Source: CAVOKN01 sp963696505 (lineage in GTDB: Bacteria; Pseudomonadota; Gammaproteobacteria; Burkholderiales; Rhodocyclaceae). From it: DNA of 36,576 nucleotides. The position numbers and the translations under genes were made by a program. Under the pieces are notes generated by a model, which saw nothing but the letters and a program-made list of their open reading frames with translations, did no database searches and was not told where the DNA came from. Shown here piece after piece: positions 14,762 through 22,146 of this stretch. The stretch covers positions 1-36,576 of the forward strand of contig CAVOKN010000014.1 in assembly GCA_963696505.1 (NCBI GenBank). Reading direction: 5' to 3'. The number at the start of each line of letters is the position of its first letter. The stretch's first letter is position 1.

Positions 14762-15250
14762 ACCTCCTCGACGGCGCGGCGGTCGGTCTGGCGCCCAGCG
14801 AACCTGCCACGGCAGTGCCGGCCCTGCCCGAGGGCGTGCGCGTCCTGTTCTTCCACAAGCAGCGCACCAGCGCGCGGCTGCGCTTCCTGATCTTCGCCTC
14901 GGGGCTGGCGGCGCCGGAGCCCCTGGATCCGACTGCGGTGCTGTTCGACGGGCGCGCCACCAGCGGATGGCGGCAACGTGATCGTGCATCCGGCGGTGCT
15001 TGTGTCCGCCTGCGCGGAGCATTTCGGGCTGCCCCGCGGCGAACTGCGCATCGACGGCGAGTTCCGCCTCCACGGGGAGGAATTCGGCCGGCCCTTCACC
15101 CTGTTGCTGGTGGAGTTCCTCGCCATCGATCCGCCCTTCGAACATGTCGAACGGGTGGGCGGCCGCTTCGTCGCCATCACCGAGGCGCGAGGGCTCGGCA
15201 ACGCCGAGCGCGAGGCGCTGCGGGCGGCGTACGCGCATATCCTGGGCTAG
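14758..15250 (+). CDS. Uncharacterised protein at the end of the nifENX operon (frame broken once)
   Basis: It starts at a GTG overlapping the fdxB stop. The first part (NLLDGAAVGLAPSEP ... VRVLFFHKQRTSARLRFLIF ... VLFDGRATS) is open in one frame. From about 14950-14968 the protein continues in the next frame (DGGNVIVHPAVLVSACAEHF ... LREAYAHILG-like end) to 15250. One extra base in that interval reconciles the two parts into 163 residues. I do not recognise the family; it is not NifQ because the C-x4-C-x2-C-x5-C motif is absent. The tight coupling to fdxB supports a real nif-associated gene. The end is followed by a GC hairpin. Confidence 0.7.
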
Positions 15251-15261
15251 GCAGGCCTGAA

Positions 15262-15291
15262 CGCCCCCCCACCCCGCGCGGGGGGGGGGGC
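15262..15291. terminator. GC-rich hairpin with long C and G runs after the nifENX operon
   Basis: A run of C (with one A) is followed by CCCCGCGCGGGG and a run of about ten G. The CCCC/GGGG arms around GCGC make a very stable stem directly after the last gene of the operon, so it may terminate transcription, although no T-run follows. The G-run could also form a quadruplex. Homopolymers like these are prone to sequencing error. Confidence 0.5.
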
Positions 15292-15346
15292 ACAAGCGCG
15301 GAAAAGGCCCGATAGGCCGCATTCCGCCGTCTCAGCCGCCACAGGT

Positions 15347-15387
15347 TGATCGATGGATTACGCATCTGCGGCGCTCATCCACCCTTA
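15347..15387. repeat. GGTGGAT-type intergenic palindrome
   Basis: GATGGATTACGCATCTGCGG followed by CGCTCATCCACCCTTAC is an imperfect palindrome of a kind common between genes in proteobacteria (arms GATGGAT...ATCCACC). It lies between the end of the nif operon and the end of the DUF2126 gene. Confidence 0.45.
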
Positions 15388-15411
15388 CAAGGTGCGTGGA
15401 TCGATTGCGCG

Positions 15412-16629
15412 CTACAGGCGCCGCAAATCAAGGCACCAGGGCGTCAGGGCATGGGCCGGCGCGGGGGGCGGCGGCGGATCGGGCGGCGGTACGCTTTCGA
15501 CCACGATGCGCTGGGCGCGGCGCGCGCGGGCGTCTTCGGCGTCCTTCGGCAGCCCGTCGTAGGGCTGCTGGTCGGGGCGCCACTCGTGCAGCGTGATGCG
15601 GCAGGCCTTGCCGCGCTGTGGGTGCCACAGCAACAGCGGAATCGGCCCCTGGGCGGGCAGGCTGGGGTGCAGGCCGGCACCCGGCACGTAGCGCCGATAG
15701 CGCAGCCCCAGCAGCCGCGCAAGCCCGGCAGCGTCGCCGGCGCGGCGCAGCGGCAGACAGCCGCCCTCGCTGGCGATGCCCCAGGCGTCGAAGTCCTGGT
15801 CGTGGCGTCCCGGCAGGGGCCGCAGGCACAGTTCGATGCGCGCCGTGCTGGCGTCCACCAGGCGCGAGGTGCCGCGTTCCTGGGATGCGGCGTCGCCCAC
15901 CAGGGGCCAGAACTCCAGGGCGCGGCGGATGGTGAGTTCGACATCGTCGAAGGCGACGCGGCCCAATACGCGGAAGTCATCGTCCAGCAACACGCGCCGC
16001 AGCGCCGGTGCAAGGCCGAAGCCGGCGTGGTCCAGATCCTCCAGCACCGCGAACAGATCCTCCCGCAGGCAGAAGGGCAGCGCGTAGCGGTCGTGCAGTT
16101 GCTGGCCCCAGTCGATCAGGGCTTCGTCATAGCGGCGCGCTGCGAGCCGGGCGGTCACCGCCCGCAGCAGCGCGGCGATAGCCGCCAGCCGCTCCGGGCT
16201 CTGCGCCATGCGCAGGGCGCGGAACTCCAGCAGGCCCAGTTTCCCGCGCTCCGGCAGCCAGGGATTCCACAGCTTCTCGATGTTGAGTTCGGCGCGGTGG
16301 GCGTTGCCCGCGATGTCGGCGAGGAAGGGCGACAGGCTGCGCCAGATCATTTCCGGATCGGCCTGGGGTTGCGCGGCCAGCAGGCGCAGCGCCAGGCCCA
16401 GTTCGTCGAAATGTTCGCGGTCGCGCTCGTCGCTGCGCACCGACTGGCCGAATGCACCGATGTGGTCGTGGGCGAAGAGGTAGGACAGGGCCGGGTGGCG
16501 ATTCACGTAGCGCACCCAGCCCGGCAGCGTGTGGGAATGGCGGAAGAAGGGGCTCGCGGCCGGCGTCGGGCCCCCCAGGGTAATCTGCCCGGCGCCGCCG
16601 GAATCGCCCGCGTCGCCGTTGAAAAAGAG
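15412..16629 (-). pseudogene. DUF2126 (transglutaminase-associated) protein, C-terminal part only
   Basis: About 400 codons match the C-terminal half of the large DUF2126 proteins (normally about 1,100 residues, with an N-terminal transglutaminase-like domain). Reading 5' to 3' on the minus strand: FNGDAGDSGGAGQITLGGPT (near 16620-16560), then NRHPALSYLFAHDHIGAFGQ, DIAGNAHRAELNIEKLWNPW, HDRYALPF, and the typical end near TPWCLDLRRL. There is no credible start; upstream of about 16625 the sequence belongs to a Bax-inhibitor-1 gene on the other strand. A GTG at 16515 could still start a fragment. The N-terminal half is missing, so the gene is almost certainly inactive or the junction is artificial. 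Confidence 0.8.
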
Positions 16630-17270
16630 GCGGCGCGGAATCCGTCCTCGCCACCAACAAGGTGATCCGCAACACCTACATGCTGCTGTCGATGACGCTG
16701 GTCTTCTCCGCCGTCACCGCCGCCACCTCGGTGGCGCTGAGGCTGCCGCATCCGGGCATCATCCTTACCCTGATCGGCTTCTTCGGCCTGCTGTTCGCCG
16801 TGCATAAACTCAAGGACAGCGGCTGGGGCATCGCCGCCGTGTTCGCCATGACAGGCTTCATGGGCTACACGCTGGGTCCCGTCATCAGCCGCTATCTGGG
16901 CCTGCCCAACGGCGGCGAAATCGTCATGCAGGCGATGGGCGGCACCGCCGCGATCTTCATCGGCCTGTCGGCCTACGCGGTGACGACGAAGAAAGACTTC
17001 AGCTTCATGGGCGGCTTCCTCATGGTCGGCATCCTGCTCGCCTTCCTCGCCGGCCTGGGCGCGATCTTCTCCCAGATCCCGGCGCTGTCCCTGACCGTCT
17101 CGGCCGCCTTCGTGCTGCTGATGTCCGGCCTCATCCTCTATGAGACCAGCAACATCATCCACGGCGGCGAGACCAACTACGTGCTGGCCACCGTGACGCT
17201 GTTCGTCTCGATCTTCAACCTCTTCACCAGCCTGCTGGACTTGCTGGGCTTCATGGGCGGGGACGATTGA
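16623..17270 (+). CDS. Bax inhibitor-1/YccA family membrane protein, 5'-truncated
   Basis: A multi-span inner-membrane protein of the Bax inhibitor-1 family. Recognisable segments are ESVLATNKVIRNTYMLLSMT at the start, HPGIILTLIGFFGLLFAVHK, MTGFMGYTLGPVIS, and the final SIFNLFTSLLDLLGFMGGDD. Seven hydrophobic spans are visible. The family usually has 10-20 more residues before ESVLATNK, including the start Met; here the frame closes at a stop (16620-16622) just upstream, at the junction with the DUF2126 fragment. Translation could begin at GTG 16662 (VIRNTYML), giving 202 residues. The DUF2062 gene follows directly. Confidence 0.85.
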   Translation, partial: KRGGAESVLATNKVIRNTYMLLSMTLVFSAVTAATSVALRLPHPGIILTLIGFFGLLFAVHKLKDSGWGIAAVFAMTGFMGYTLGPVISRYLGLPNGGEIVMQAMGGTAAIFIGLSAYAVTTKKDFSFMGGFLMVGILLAFLAGLGAIFSQIPALSLTVSAAFVLLMSGLILYETSNIIHGGETNYVLATVTLFVSIFNLFTSLLDLLGFMGGDD

Positions 17271-17284
17271 ACAGGATGTCCGCA

Positions 17285-17788
17285 ATGATCCGGCGCCTGC
17301 GGGCGCTGGCACCCAGCCGCGAGCAACTCGAGGCCAACCCCTGGTTGCGCCGGCTGGCGCCCTATCTCGCCGACCCGAAACTGTGGTGCTGGTCGCGCCG
17401 GGGTGTGGCCATGGGCGTGGCGATCGGCCTTTTCATCGGCTTTCTGATTGCCATCGCCCAGATCCTGCTTGCCGCCACGGCGGCGGTCGTCCTGCGCGCC
17501 AACGTGCCGATCGCGGCCGCCGGGACATTTGTGACCAACCCGCTGACCGTGCCGGCCATCTACTACGCCGCCTATCAGCTGGGCGCCTGGGCGACCGGAA
17601 CGTCCGCCACCGCGGCGGTTTCGTGGGCCGATCCCCTCAGCGTCCTGGAAAGCCTCGGCTCGATCGGCCTGCCGCTGTTTGCCGGCCTGGCCATCACGGC
17701 ATGCTTCGCCGCCGCCGCCAGTTACCTGCTGATCTCGCGGGTCTGGATCTGGCATGTCGCCGCGAAACGGCGCGGGGTGCGGCCATGA
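17285..17788 (+). CDS. DUF2062 membrane protein
   Basis: A small inner-membrane protein of the DUF2062 family (about 167 residues from ATG 17285). It has the characteristic LRRLAPYLADPKLWCWSRRG, then GVAMGVAIGLFIGFLIAIAQ, a conserved FVTNPLTVPAIYYAAYQLG and a final hydrophobic span. The function is unknown. ATG 17285 was preferred because AGG (17273-17275) is about nine bases upstream; ATG 17276 and a TTG at 17267 overlapping the previous stop are alternatives. Its TGA overlaps the ATG of a tiny frame leading to ccmE. Confidence 0.85.
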   Translation: MIRRLRALAPSREQLEANPWLRRLAPYLADPKLWCWSRRGVAMGVAIGLFIGFLIAIAQILLAATAAVVLRANVPIAAAGTFVTNPLTVPAIYYAAYQLGAWATGTSATAAVSWADPLSVLESLGSIGLPLFAGLAITACFAAAASYLLISRVWIWHVAAKRRGVRP

Positions 17789-17871
17789 ATGTTTTCACCG
17801 CTTTACTGCCGCGCCATGGTTTGGCCCCGGCATTTCGCCGTCTGATCGACTTAATGAGGAGAGCCAAATGA
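17785..17871 (+). CDS. Possible 28-residue linking peptide between DUF2062 and ccmE
   Basis: An ATG overlaps the DUF2062 stop (ATGA) and the frame ends with a TGA overlapping the ccmE ATG (ATGA). It reads MNVFTALLPRHGLAPAFRRL and eight more residues. There is no homology I recognise. The double overlap would couple translation of ccmE to the upstream genes; it might simply be chance in a 79-base gap. Confidence 0.35.
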   Translation: MNVFTALLPRHGLAPAFRRLIDLMRRAK

Positions 17872-18335
17872 AACTGCGACAAAAGCGCATTGCCCTGAAC
17901 GTTGGCGGCCTGGTCACCATAGGGGTGGCGACCGCCCTCGTCATGAACGCACTGAACAGCAACATCGCCTTCTTTGTCACGCCGACCGAAGTGCTCGACG
18001 GCAAGGCGCCGCAGGACAAGGCATTCCGCATCGGCGGCCTGGTCAAGGAAGGGTCGATACGCCGCGACAACCTGACCGTCCATTTCATGATTACGGATAC
18101 GGCCAAGGACGTCCCGGTCACCTACACCGGGATCCTGCCCGACCTGTTCAAGGAAGGAAAAGGCGCGGTGGCCCAGGGGCGAATCAAAGCCGATGGCACG
18201 TTCGCGGCGACCGAGGTGCTGGCCAAGCACGACGAAAACTACATGCCGGCAGAAGCGCAGCACGCCATCGACGAGGCGCAAAAGACCGCGCCAAAGTACC
18301 AATCGAAGCAGATCTCGAACCAGATCAAGCTCTAA
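17868..18335 (+). CDS. ccmE: Cytochrome c maturation heme chaperone CcmE
   Basis: CcmE carries heme in the periplasm, covalently bound to a histidine, from CcmABCD to the CcmFH ligase. The 155-residue protein has an N-terminal membrane anchor (about residues 10-28) and an OB-fold periplasmic domain (FRIGGLVKEGSI; YTGILPDLFKEG). The heme-binding HDENYMP motif follows AKHDENYMP near the C-terminus, with an intact His and Tyr. The ATG follows GAGGAG (17855-17860). No other ccm gene is in the window, so it is separated from the usual ccmABCDEFGH operon. Confidence 0.95.
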   Translation: MKLRQKRIALNVGGLVTIGVATALVMNALNSNIAFFVTPTEVLDGKAPQDKAFRIGGLVKEGSIRRDNLTVHFMITDTAKDVPVTYTGILPDLFKEGKGAVAQGRIKADGTFAATEVLAKHDENYMPAEAQHAIDEAQKTAPKYQSKQISNQIKL

Positions 18336-18368
18336 CCTTCAGCAGTTTTTCATCAAAGGAGATTCACA

Positions 18369-19292
18369 ATGAAACGCATAGCAATTGCCCTGTTTGCCGT
18401 CGTCATGGGTACCGGCCTGATGGTTCAGGATGCCGAGGCCGCCAAGCGCATGGGCGGTGGCAAAAGCACCGGTATCAGCCGCGATTCAACGGTGATGAAG
18501 CGTGACGCCATCCCGGCCAAGCCCGCCGCCGCGCCCACCGCCGCCGCACCCGCCAGCGCCGCCGCCGCAGCACCTGCGGCTGCCGCCCAATCCGGCATGA
18601 GCCGCTGGATGGGCCCGCTGGCAGGCCTCGCCGCCGGTATCGGCCTCGCCGCCCTGTTCTCGCATCTGGGCATGGGTGAAGGCATGGCCAACATGATGAT
18701 GATGTTGCTGCTCGGCATGGTCGTCTTCTTTGCCGTGCGCTGGTTCCTCAGCAAGCGCCAGCCGGCCAGCGCGCAGCCGGCCATGCAGTACGCCGACGCC
18801 GGTCCGGGCAATGCGGCACCGGCAAACTTCACGCCGGCTCGATTCGAAGGCTCAGGAGTTCCCGGAGGGTCGCAGAGCGCTGGCGCCGGTACTTCGGCCG
18901 CCACCGCATCCGCGGCGAACATCCCCGCCGACTTCGATGTCGATGGTCTCCTGCGTCAGGCCAAGCTCAACTTCATCCGCCTGCAGGCCGCCAACGACCG
19001 CGGCGACATGGAAGATGTCCGCCAGTTCTGCAGCCCCGAAATGGCCGCCGAAATCCAGATGCAGTTCCAGGAGCGCAATCAACTCGCCCAGGAAACCGAC
19101 GTCGTTCAACTCGATGTCGAACTGCTCGATGTCAGCACCGAAGCCAACCGCGCGCTGGCCAGCGTGCGCTTTTCCGGCCTGATCCGTGAAGAAGCCAATG
19201 CCGCGCCCGAAGCCTTCAGCGAAGTCTGGCACCTGACCAAGCCCCTCGACGGCAGCCAGGGATGGCATATCGCGGGGATACAGCAGAGCTGA
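18369..19292 (+). CDS. Tim44-like domain protein
   Basis: A 307-residue exported or membrane protein. It has a signal peptide (residues 1 to about 25, ending in AEAA), a low-complexity Ala/Pro segment (about 50-78), and hydrophobic helices around PLAGLAAGIGLAALFSHLG and MMMMLLLGMVVFFAVRWFL. The C-terminal Tim44-like domain begins near IPADFDVDGLLRQAKLNFIR and ends WHLTKPLDGSQGWHIAGIQQ. Bacterial members are of unclear function; the domain may bind lipid. AAAGGAG is a strong ribosome site. It is 33 bases after ccmE, so probably co-transcribed. Confidence 0.88.
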   Translation: MKRIAIALFAVVMGTGLMVQDAEAAKRMGGGKSTGISRDSTVMKRDAIPAKPAAAPTAAAPASAAAAAPAAAAQSGMSRWMGPLAGLAAGIGLAALFSHLGMGEGMANMMMMLLLGMVVFFAVRWFLSKRQPASAQPAMQYADAGPGNAAPANFTPARFEGSGVPGGSQSAGAGTSAATASAANIPADFDVDGLLRQAKLNFIRLQAANDRGDMEDVRQFCSPEMAAEIQMQFQERNQLAQETDVVQLDVELLDVSTEANRALASVRFSGLIREEANAAPEAFSEVWHLTKPLDGSQGWHIAGIQQS

Positions 19293-19321
19293 TTGCGAGG
19301 TCGCCGTGATGCCCGGAACGG

Positions 19322-19415
19322 TGGATCAAACCGGCCGGCGTCGCATCGCGTTCGCATAACCGCGAAAAGTTATGCGAAGCGGTATCCACGCGGACGGGGC
19401 CGGCGATACGGCGAT
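19322..19415. repeat. Dispersed intergenic repeat, copy A (before the Fic gene)
   Basis: It starts with GGATCAAACCGGCCGGCGTC (19323 on), continues CGCGTTCGCATAACCGCGAAAAG to 19370, and ends with GCCGGCGATACGGCGA (about 19400-19415). A 29-base stretch not found in the other copies (after GAAAAGT) separates the two blocks. Copies B, C and D are at 21014-21084, 22000-22030 and 27311-27362. Confidence 0.8.
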
Positions 19416-19518
19416 TGGTAGCAGCCCGGTCCGGGCGATCGGGCATGATCGTGTGGCGCGATACGTAGTTATCGCGCCAATAAGATTGGCGCCAAACACG
19501 ATCAAGACGTCTATTTTG

Positions 19519-19583
19519 TGTCGTATATAAGCAATAAACGCCAAATAAAAGTTAATATGTCGCATATATCTTGATCTGCGACA
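19519..19583 (+). promoter_or_regulatory. Palindromic operator-like sites upstream of the Fic gene
   Basis: TGTCGTATATA (19519-19529) and TGTCGCATATA (19558-19568) are near-identical direct repeats 39 bases apart. The second also forms a perfect inverted pair with TGCGACA (19577-19583), 12 bases from the start codon. The region is AT-rich compared with the rest of the window. The Fic protein has an N-terminal DNA-binding-type domain, so autoregulation from these sites is a reasonable inference. Confidence 0.65.
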
Positions 19584-19594
19584 CATAAACTGTC

Positions 19595-20968
19595 ATGCCA
19601 AAAAAAATTCCCGAGCAAGACCTGATCGCGATCGAGCGGGAAGTCGCGGCCTTTCCCGATGGGGTAGGAATGGCCGAACTGGAAGCATCGCTGGCGGCGT
19701 CAGGTAATGCGATCCACCGCCGCTCGCTGCAACGCCGACTCGCGCTGCTCATCGAAAACGGTCGCATCGCCGCCTCGGGAGCGCTCAAAGGCAGGGTCTA
19801 TCGTCCCATCGCGGCCGAGCGCGCCGCCAATCAAGGTGCATCGCCCATTCCCCTCTCGGCGCTCGGCAGCGAGGTACGCAATGCCGTGCTACGCCCCATC
19901 CAAAATCGCGAGCCCGTCGGTTATCAGCGCGAATTTCTGCTCTCCTATCCGCACGCCGGCCCCTATCTCGATCAGGCCACTCGCGATCACCTGCATCGCA
20001 TCGGCCGCGCTCATCAGGGCGATTTGCCCGCCGGCACGCTTGCCCGGCAGCTTCTCGGGCGGCTGTTGATCGACCTGTCCTGGGCATCGAGCCATCTGGA
20101 GGGCAATACCTATTCCCTGCTGGAAACCGAGCGCCTGATCGCTTTCGGCCAAGCCGCCGAGGGAAAAAATACCTTCGAAACCCAGATGATCCTGAACCAC
20201 AAACAGGCCATCGAATTTCTTGTCGAATCGGTCGCGGAACTGGGGTTCGACGCGTATTCGCTGCTCAATCTGCACGCCCTGCTCAGCGACAACCTGCTCG
20301 CCAACCCCGCTGCCTGTGGCCGCATCCGCCAGATACCGGTGGGCATTGGCCGTTCGGTCTACACGCCGTTGGCCACCCCGCAATTGCTGGAGGAGTATTT
20401 TCAGCGCTGCCTCGAAATCGCCACCGGCATCGACGACCCCTTCGAACAATCCTTCTTCGCCCTGGTGCATCTGTCCTATCTGCAAGCCTTCGAAGACGTC
20501 AACAAACGCGTCGCCCGCCTTGCCGCCAATATCCCGCTGATCAAACACAATCTTTGCCCGCTGTCGTTCATCGATGTGCCGACCCAGACCTATGTGGAAG
20601 GCCTGCTCGGCGTCTATGAACTCAATCGGATCGAGCTGCTGCGCGACATCTATGTCTGGGGCTACGAGCGTTCCGTCAAACGCTACCTCTCGCAGCGGGA
20701 AGAACTGGGCGAACCCGACCCGTTCCGCCTGCGCTACCGCGCCGCACTTCTGGAAGTAATCGGCACCGTGGTAAGGCATGACGCTTCCGACATGACGCCA
20801 TTCGTCGCGACCTGGGCGGACGAACATCTTCCCGAGGCGGACCGGCAGCACTTTGTCTCCCTCGTCCATGCCGAGCTGGACAGTCTGCATGAGGGCAACT
20901 TCGCACGCTACCGAATTCGTCCATCCGAGTTCGCCGCATGGCGCCAGCGGCAAGGCGGGCAGGACTGA
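19595..20968 (+). CDS. Fic-family protein with N-terminal winged-helix and degenerate Fic motif
   Basis: A 457-residue protein. Residues 1-75 look like a winged-helix DNA-binding domain (IPEQDLIAIEREVAAFPDGV; RRSLQRRLALLIENGRI). The central Fic domain keeps the inhibitory-helix motif SSHLEGN (residues 165-171, Glu169), placing it in the class with an N-terminal autoinhibitory helix. The active-site loop reads YLQAFEDVNKR (295-305): where catalytic Fic proteins have HPFx(D/G)GN(G/K)R, the histidine position is Gln297. AMPylation should therefore be absent or altered. I recall related proteins with YLQPFEDVNKR, so this is probably a subfamily trait rather than local damage. It is flanked on both sides by copies of one dispersed repeat. 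The promoter region holds palindromes. Confidence 0.85.
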   Translation: MPKKIPEQDLIAIEREVAAFPDGVGMAELEASLAASGNAIHRRSLQRRLALLIENGRIAASGALKGRVYRPIAAERAANQGASPIPLSALGSEVRNAVLRPIQNREPVGYQREFLLSYPHAGPYLDQATRDHLHRIGRAHQGDLPAGTLARQLLGRLLIDLSWASSHLEGNTYSLLETERLIAFGQAAEGKNTFETQMILNHKQAIEFLVESVAELGFDAYSLLNLHALLSDNLLANPAACGRIRQIPVGIGRSVYTPLATPQLLEEYFQRCLEIATGIDDPFEQSFFALVHLSYLQAFEDVNKRVARLAANIPLIKHNLCPLSFIDVPTQTYVEGLLGVYELNRIELLRDIYVWGYERSVKRYLSQREELGEPDPFRLRYRAALLEVIGTVVRHDASDMTPFVATWADEHLPEADRQHFVSLVHAELDSLHEGNFARYRIRPSEFAAWRQRQGGQD

Positions 20969-21013
20969 ACAACCGATGAAACCCGGCTGATGCAGGGTGA
21001 CATTCGGCAGCGT

Positions 21014-21084
21014 GCTGGATCAAACCGGCCGGCGTCGCACAGCGTTCGCGTAACCGCGAAAAGTCGGCGCCGGCGACACGGCGA
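21014..21084. repeat. Dispersed intergenic repeat, copy B (after the Fic gene)
   Basis: GGATCAAACCGGCCGGCGTC (21018 on), GCGTTCGCGTAACCGCGAAAAG, then TCGGCGCCGGCGACACGGCGA to 21084 without the insertion present in copy A. It lies 46 bases after the Fic stop, in the same orientation as copy A, so the Fic gene is bracketed by direct copies. Confidence 0.8.
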
Positions 21085-21119
21085 CAATCCCCATAGGCGC
21101 GCACGGTCTTCGCGTCGTC

Positions 21120-21139
21120 ATTCCGGCGTACGCCGGAAT
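21120..21139. repeat. ATTCCGGCGTACGCCGGAAT palindrome
   Basis: A perfect 20-base palindrome in the context CGTC...CCAG. This is a very common intergenic element of proteobacteria. It lies just before the convergent end of the DUF599 gene and may act as a bidirectional terminator-like stem. Confidence 0.7.
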
Positions 21140-21167
21140 CCAGGCCCGTTACAGCCTCCGCCACGGC

Positions 21168-21887
21168 TCAGGGCAGCCCCTTTTCCGTCACCGGCCCGGC
21201 CAGCGTCGCCAGCGTTGCCGAGCGGCTATCGCGCCAGTAGAGCACCGCCACCACCCAGGACGTTGCCAACACAAGTGCCCAGGGCTGGATGAACCACACC
21301 AGCGCCGCCAGCCCGAAAAAATACGCGCGCAGCCCGCGGTTGAAGCTGGCGAAGCCGTGCGTCACCATCATCGCCGCGCGCGGCGCGAAATCGGCGCGGT
21401 CCGGGGCATCCTTCTCCGCCGGCATCGGCGCCGAGGCGAACAGCATCAGGGTGAAGTTGAACTGGCGCAGCGACCAGGTGAACTTGAAGAAGGCAAACAC
21501 GAAAATCCCGATCAGCACCAGGAGCCTCACCTCCAGCGTCTCGCGCGATGACACGGCGATGAAGCCGATGCCCGAGACCATCGCCTGCACCCGATCCGCC
21601 GCGCCGAGGCTGCTGATCAGGCCGGCGATGATGAACAGCGTGGTGGTGATGAACAGGTTGCAGCTGCGCATCACCGTCTGCAACACCACCGTGTCGGCGA
21701 TCCGGTTTTCCCGTTCCAGCACCCGCCGCATCCAGCGCAGCCGGTATTCGTGCAGCACGCTGGCCAGCTCGCGCGTGCCCCAGCGGCGATGGTCCGCGTA
21801 CCAGGCGTAGCCGACCCAGCAGAGAAAGAACCAGCCCAGCGCAAGCATGTCGGGCAGCGGCAGGATCGACGTAAGGGAGAAGGTCAT
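21168..21887 (-). CDS. DUF599 membrane protein
   Basis: A 239-residue inner-membrane protein of the DUF599 family, with about four or five spans: MLALGWFFLCWVGYAWYADH at the N-terminus, CNLFITTTLFIIAGLISSLG, LLVLIGIFVFAFFKFTWSLR, and a C-terminal pair around AYFFGLAALVWFIQPWALVLA. Conserved polar segments are FNFTLMLFASAP and HGFASFNRGLRAYFF. The function is unknown. AAGGA precedes the ATG. It stands alone between the Fic and helicase units, with repeat copies on both sides. Confidence 0.88.
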   Translation of the reverse strand: MTFSLTSILPLPDMLALGWFFLCWVGYAWYADHRRWGTRELASVLHEYRLRWMRRVLERENRIADTVVLQTVMRSCNLFITTTLFIIAGLISSLGAADRVQAMVSGIGFIAVSSRETLEVRLLVLIGIFVFAFFKFTWSLRQFNFTLMLFASAPMPAEKDAPDRADFAPRAAMMVTHGFASFNRGLRAYFFGLAALVWFIQPWALVLATSWVVAVLYWRDSRSATLATLAGPVTEKGLP

Positions 21888-21999
21888 GGCGGTCCTTACT
21901 GGGAGTGGGGCGCTTGCCGTTCGGGGTTGATTCTAGTCGCCGGGTTGGGGCAGGAGGTGCAATTGCGCGATGCGGGGTTGGCGTGGAACCGGCAGCTAT

Positions 22000-22030
22000 G
22001 AAAAGTCGGCGCTGACGGTACGGCGCGATG
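22000..22030. repeat. Dispersed intergenic repeat, copy C (partial, before the helicase)
   Basis: GAAAAGTCGGCGCTGACGGTACGGCG matches the 3' half of copies B and D. The 5' half (CGCGTTCGCG...) is missing here. It lies 117 bases upstream of the helicase start. Confidence 0.65.
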
Positions 22031-22146
22031 TGCGAAAGGCATTCCAGTTATTGCCTCGGTCGGCACAAGCTATTGCAACTCAACAGCTAGCAGCCGCCCA
22101 TGTATGATGGCCGCCTAAGACAAATAACCGCTACCTGACGCCGTCC

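Noticed and set aside
14758..15250. Calling the post-fdxB gene nifQ
   Set aside because: The cysteine motif that defines NifQ is absent in both frames.
15346..16665. A 439-residue plus-strand frame
   Set aside because: It is antisense to the DUF2126 segment, which has clear family motifs on the minus strand.
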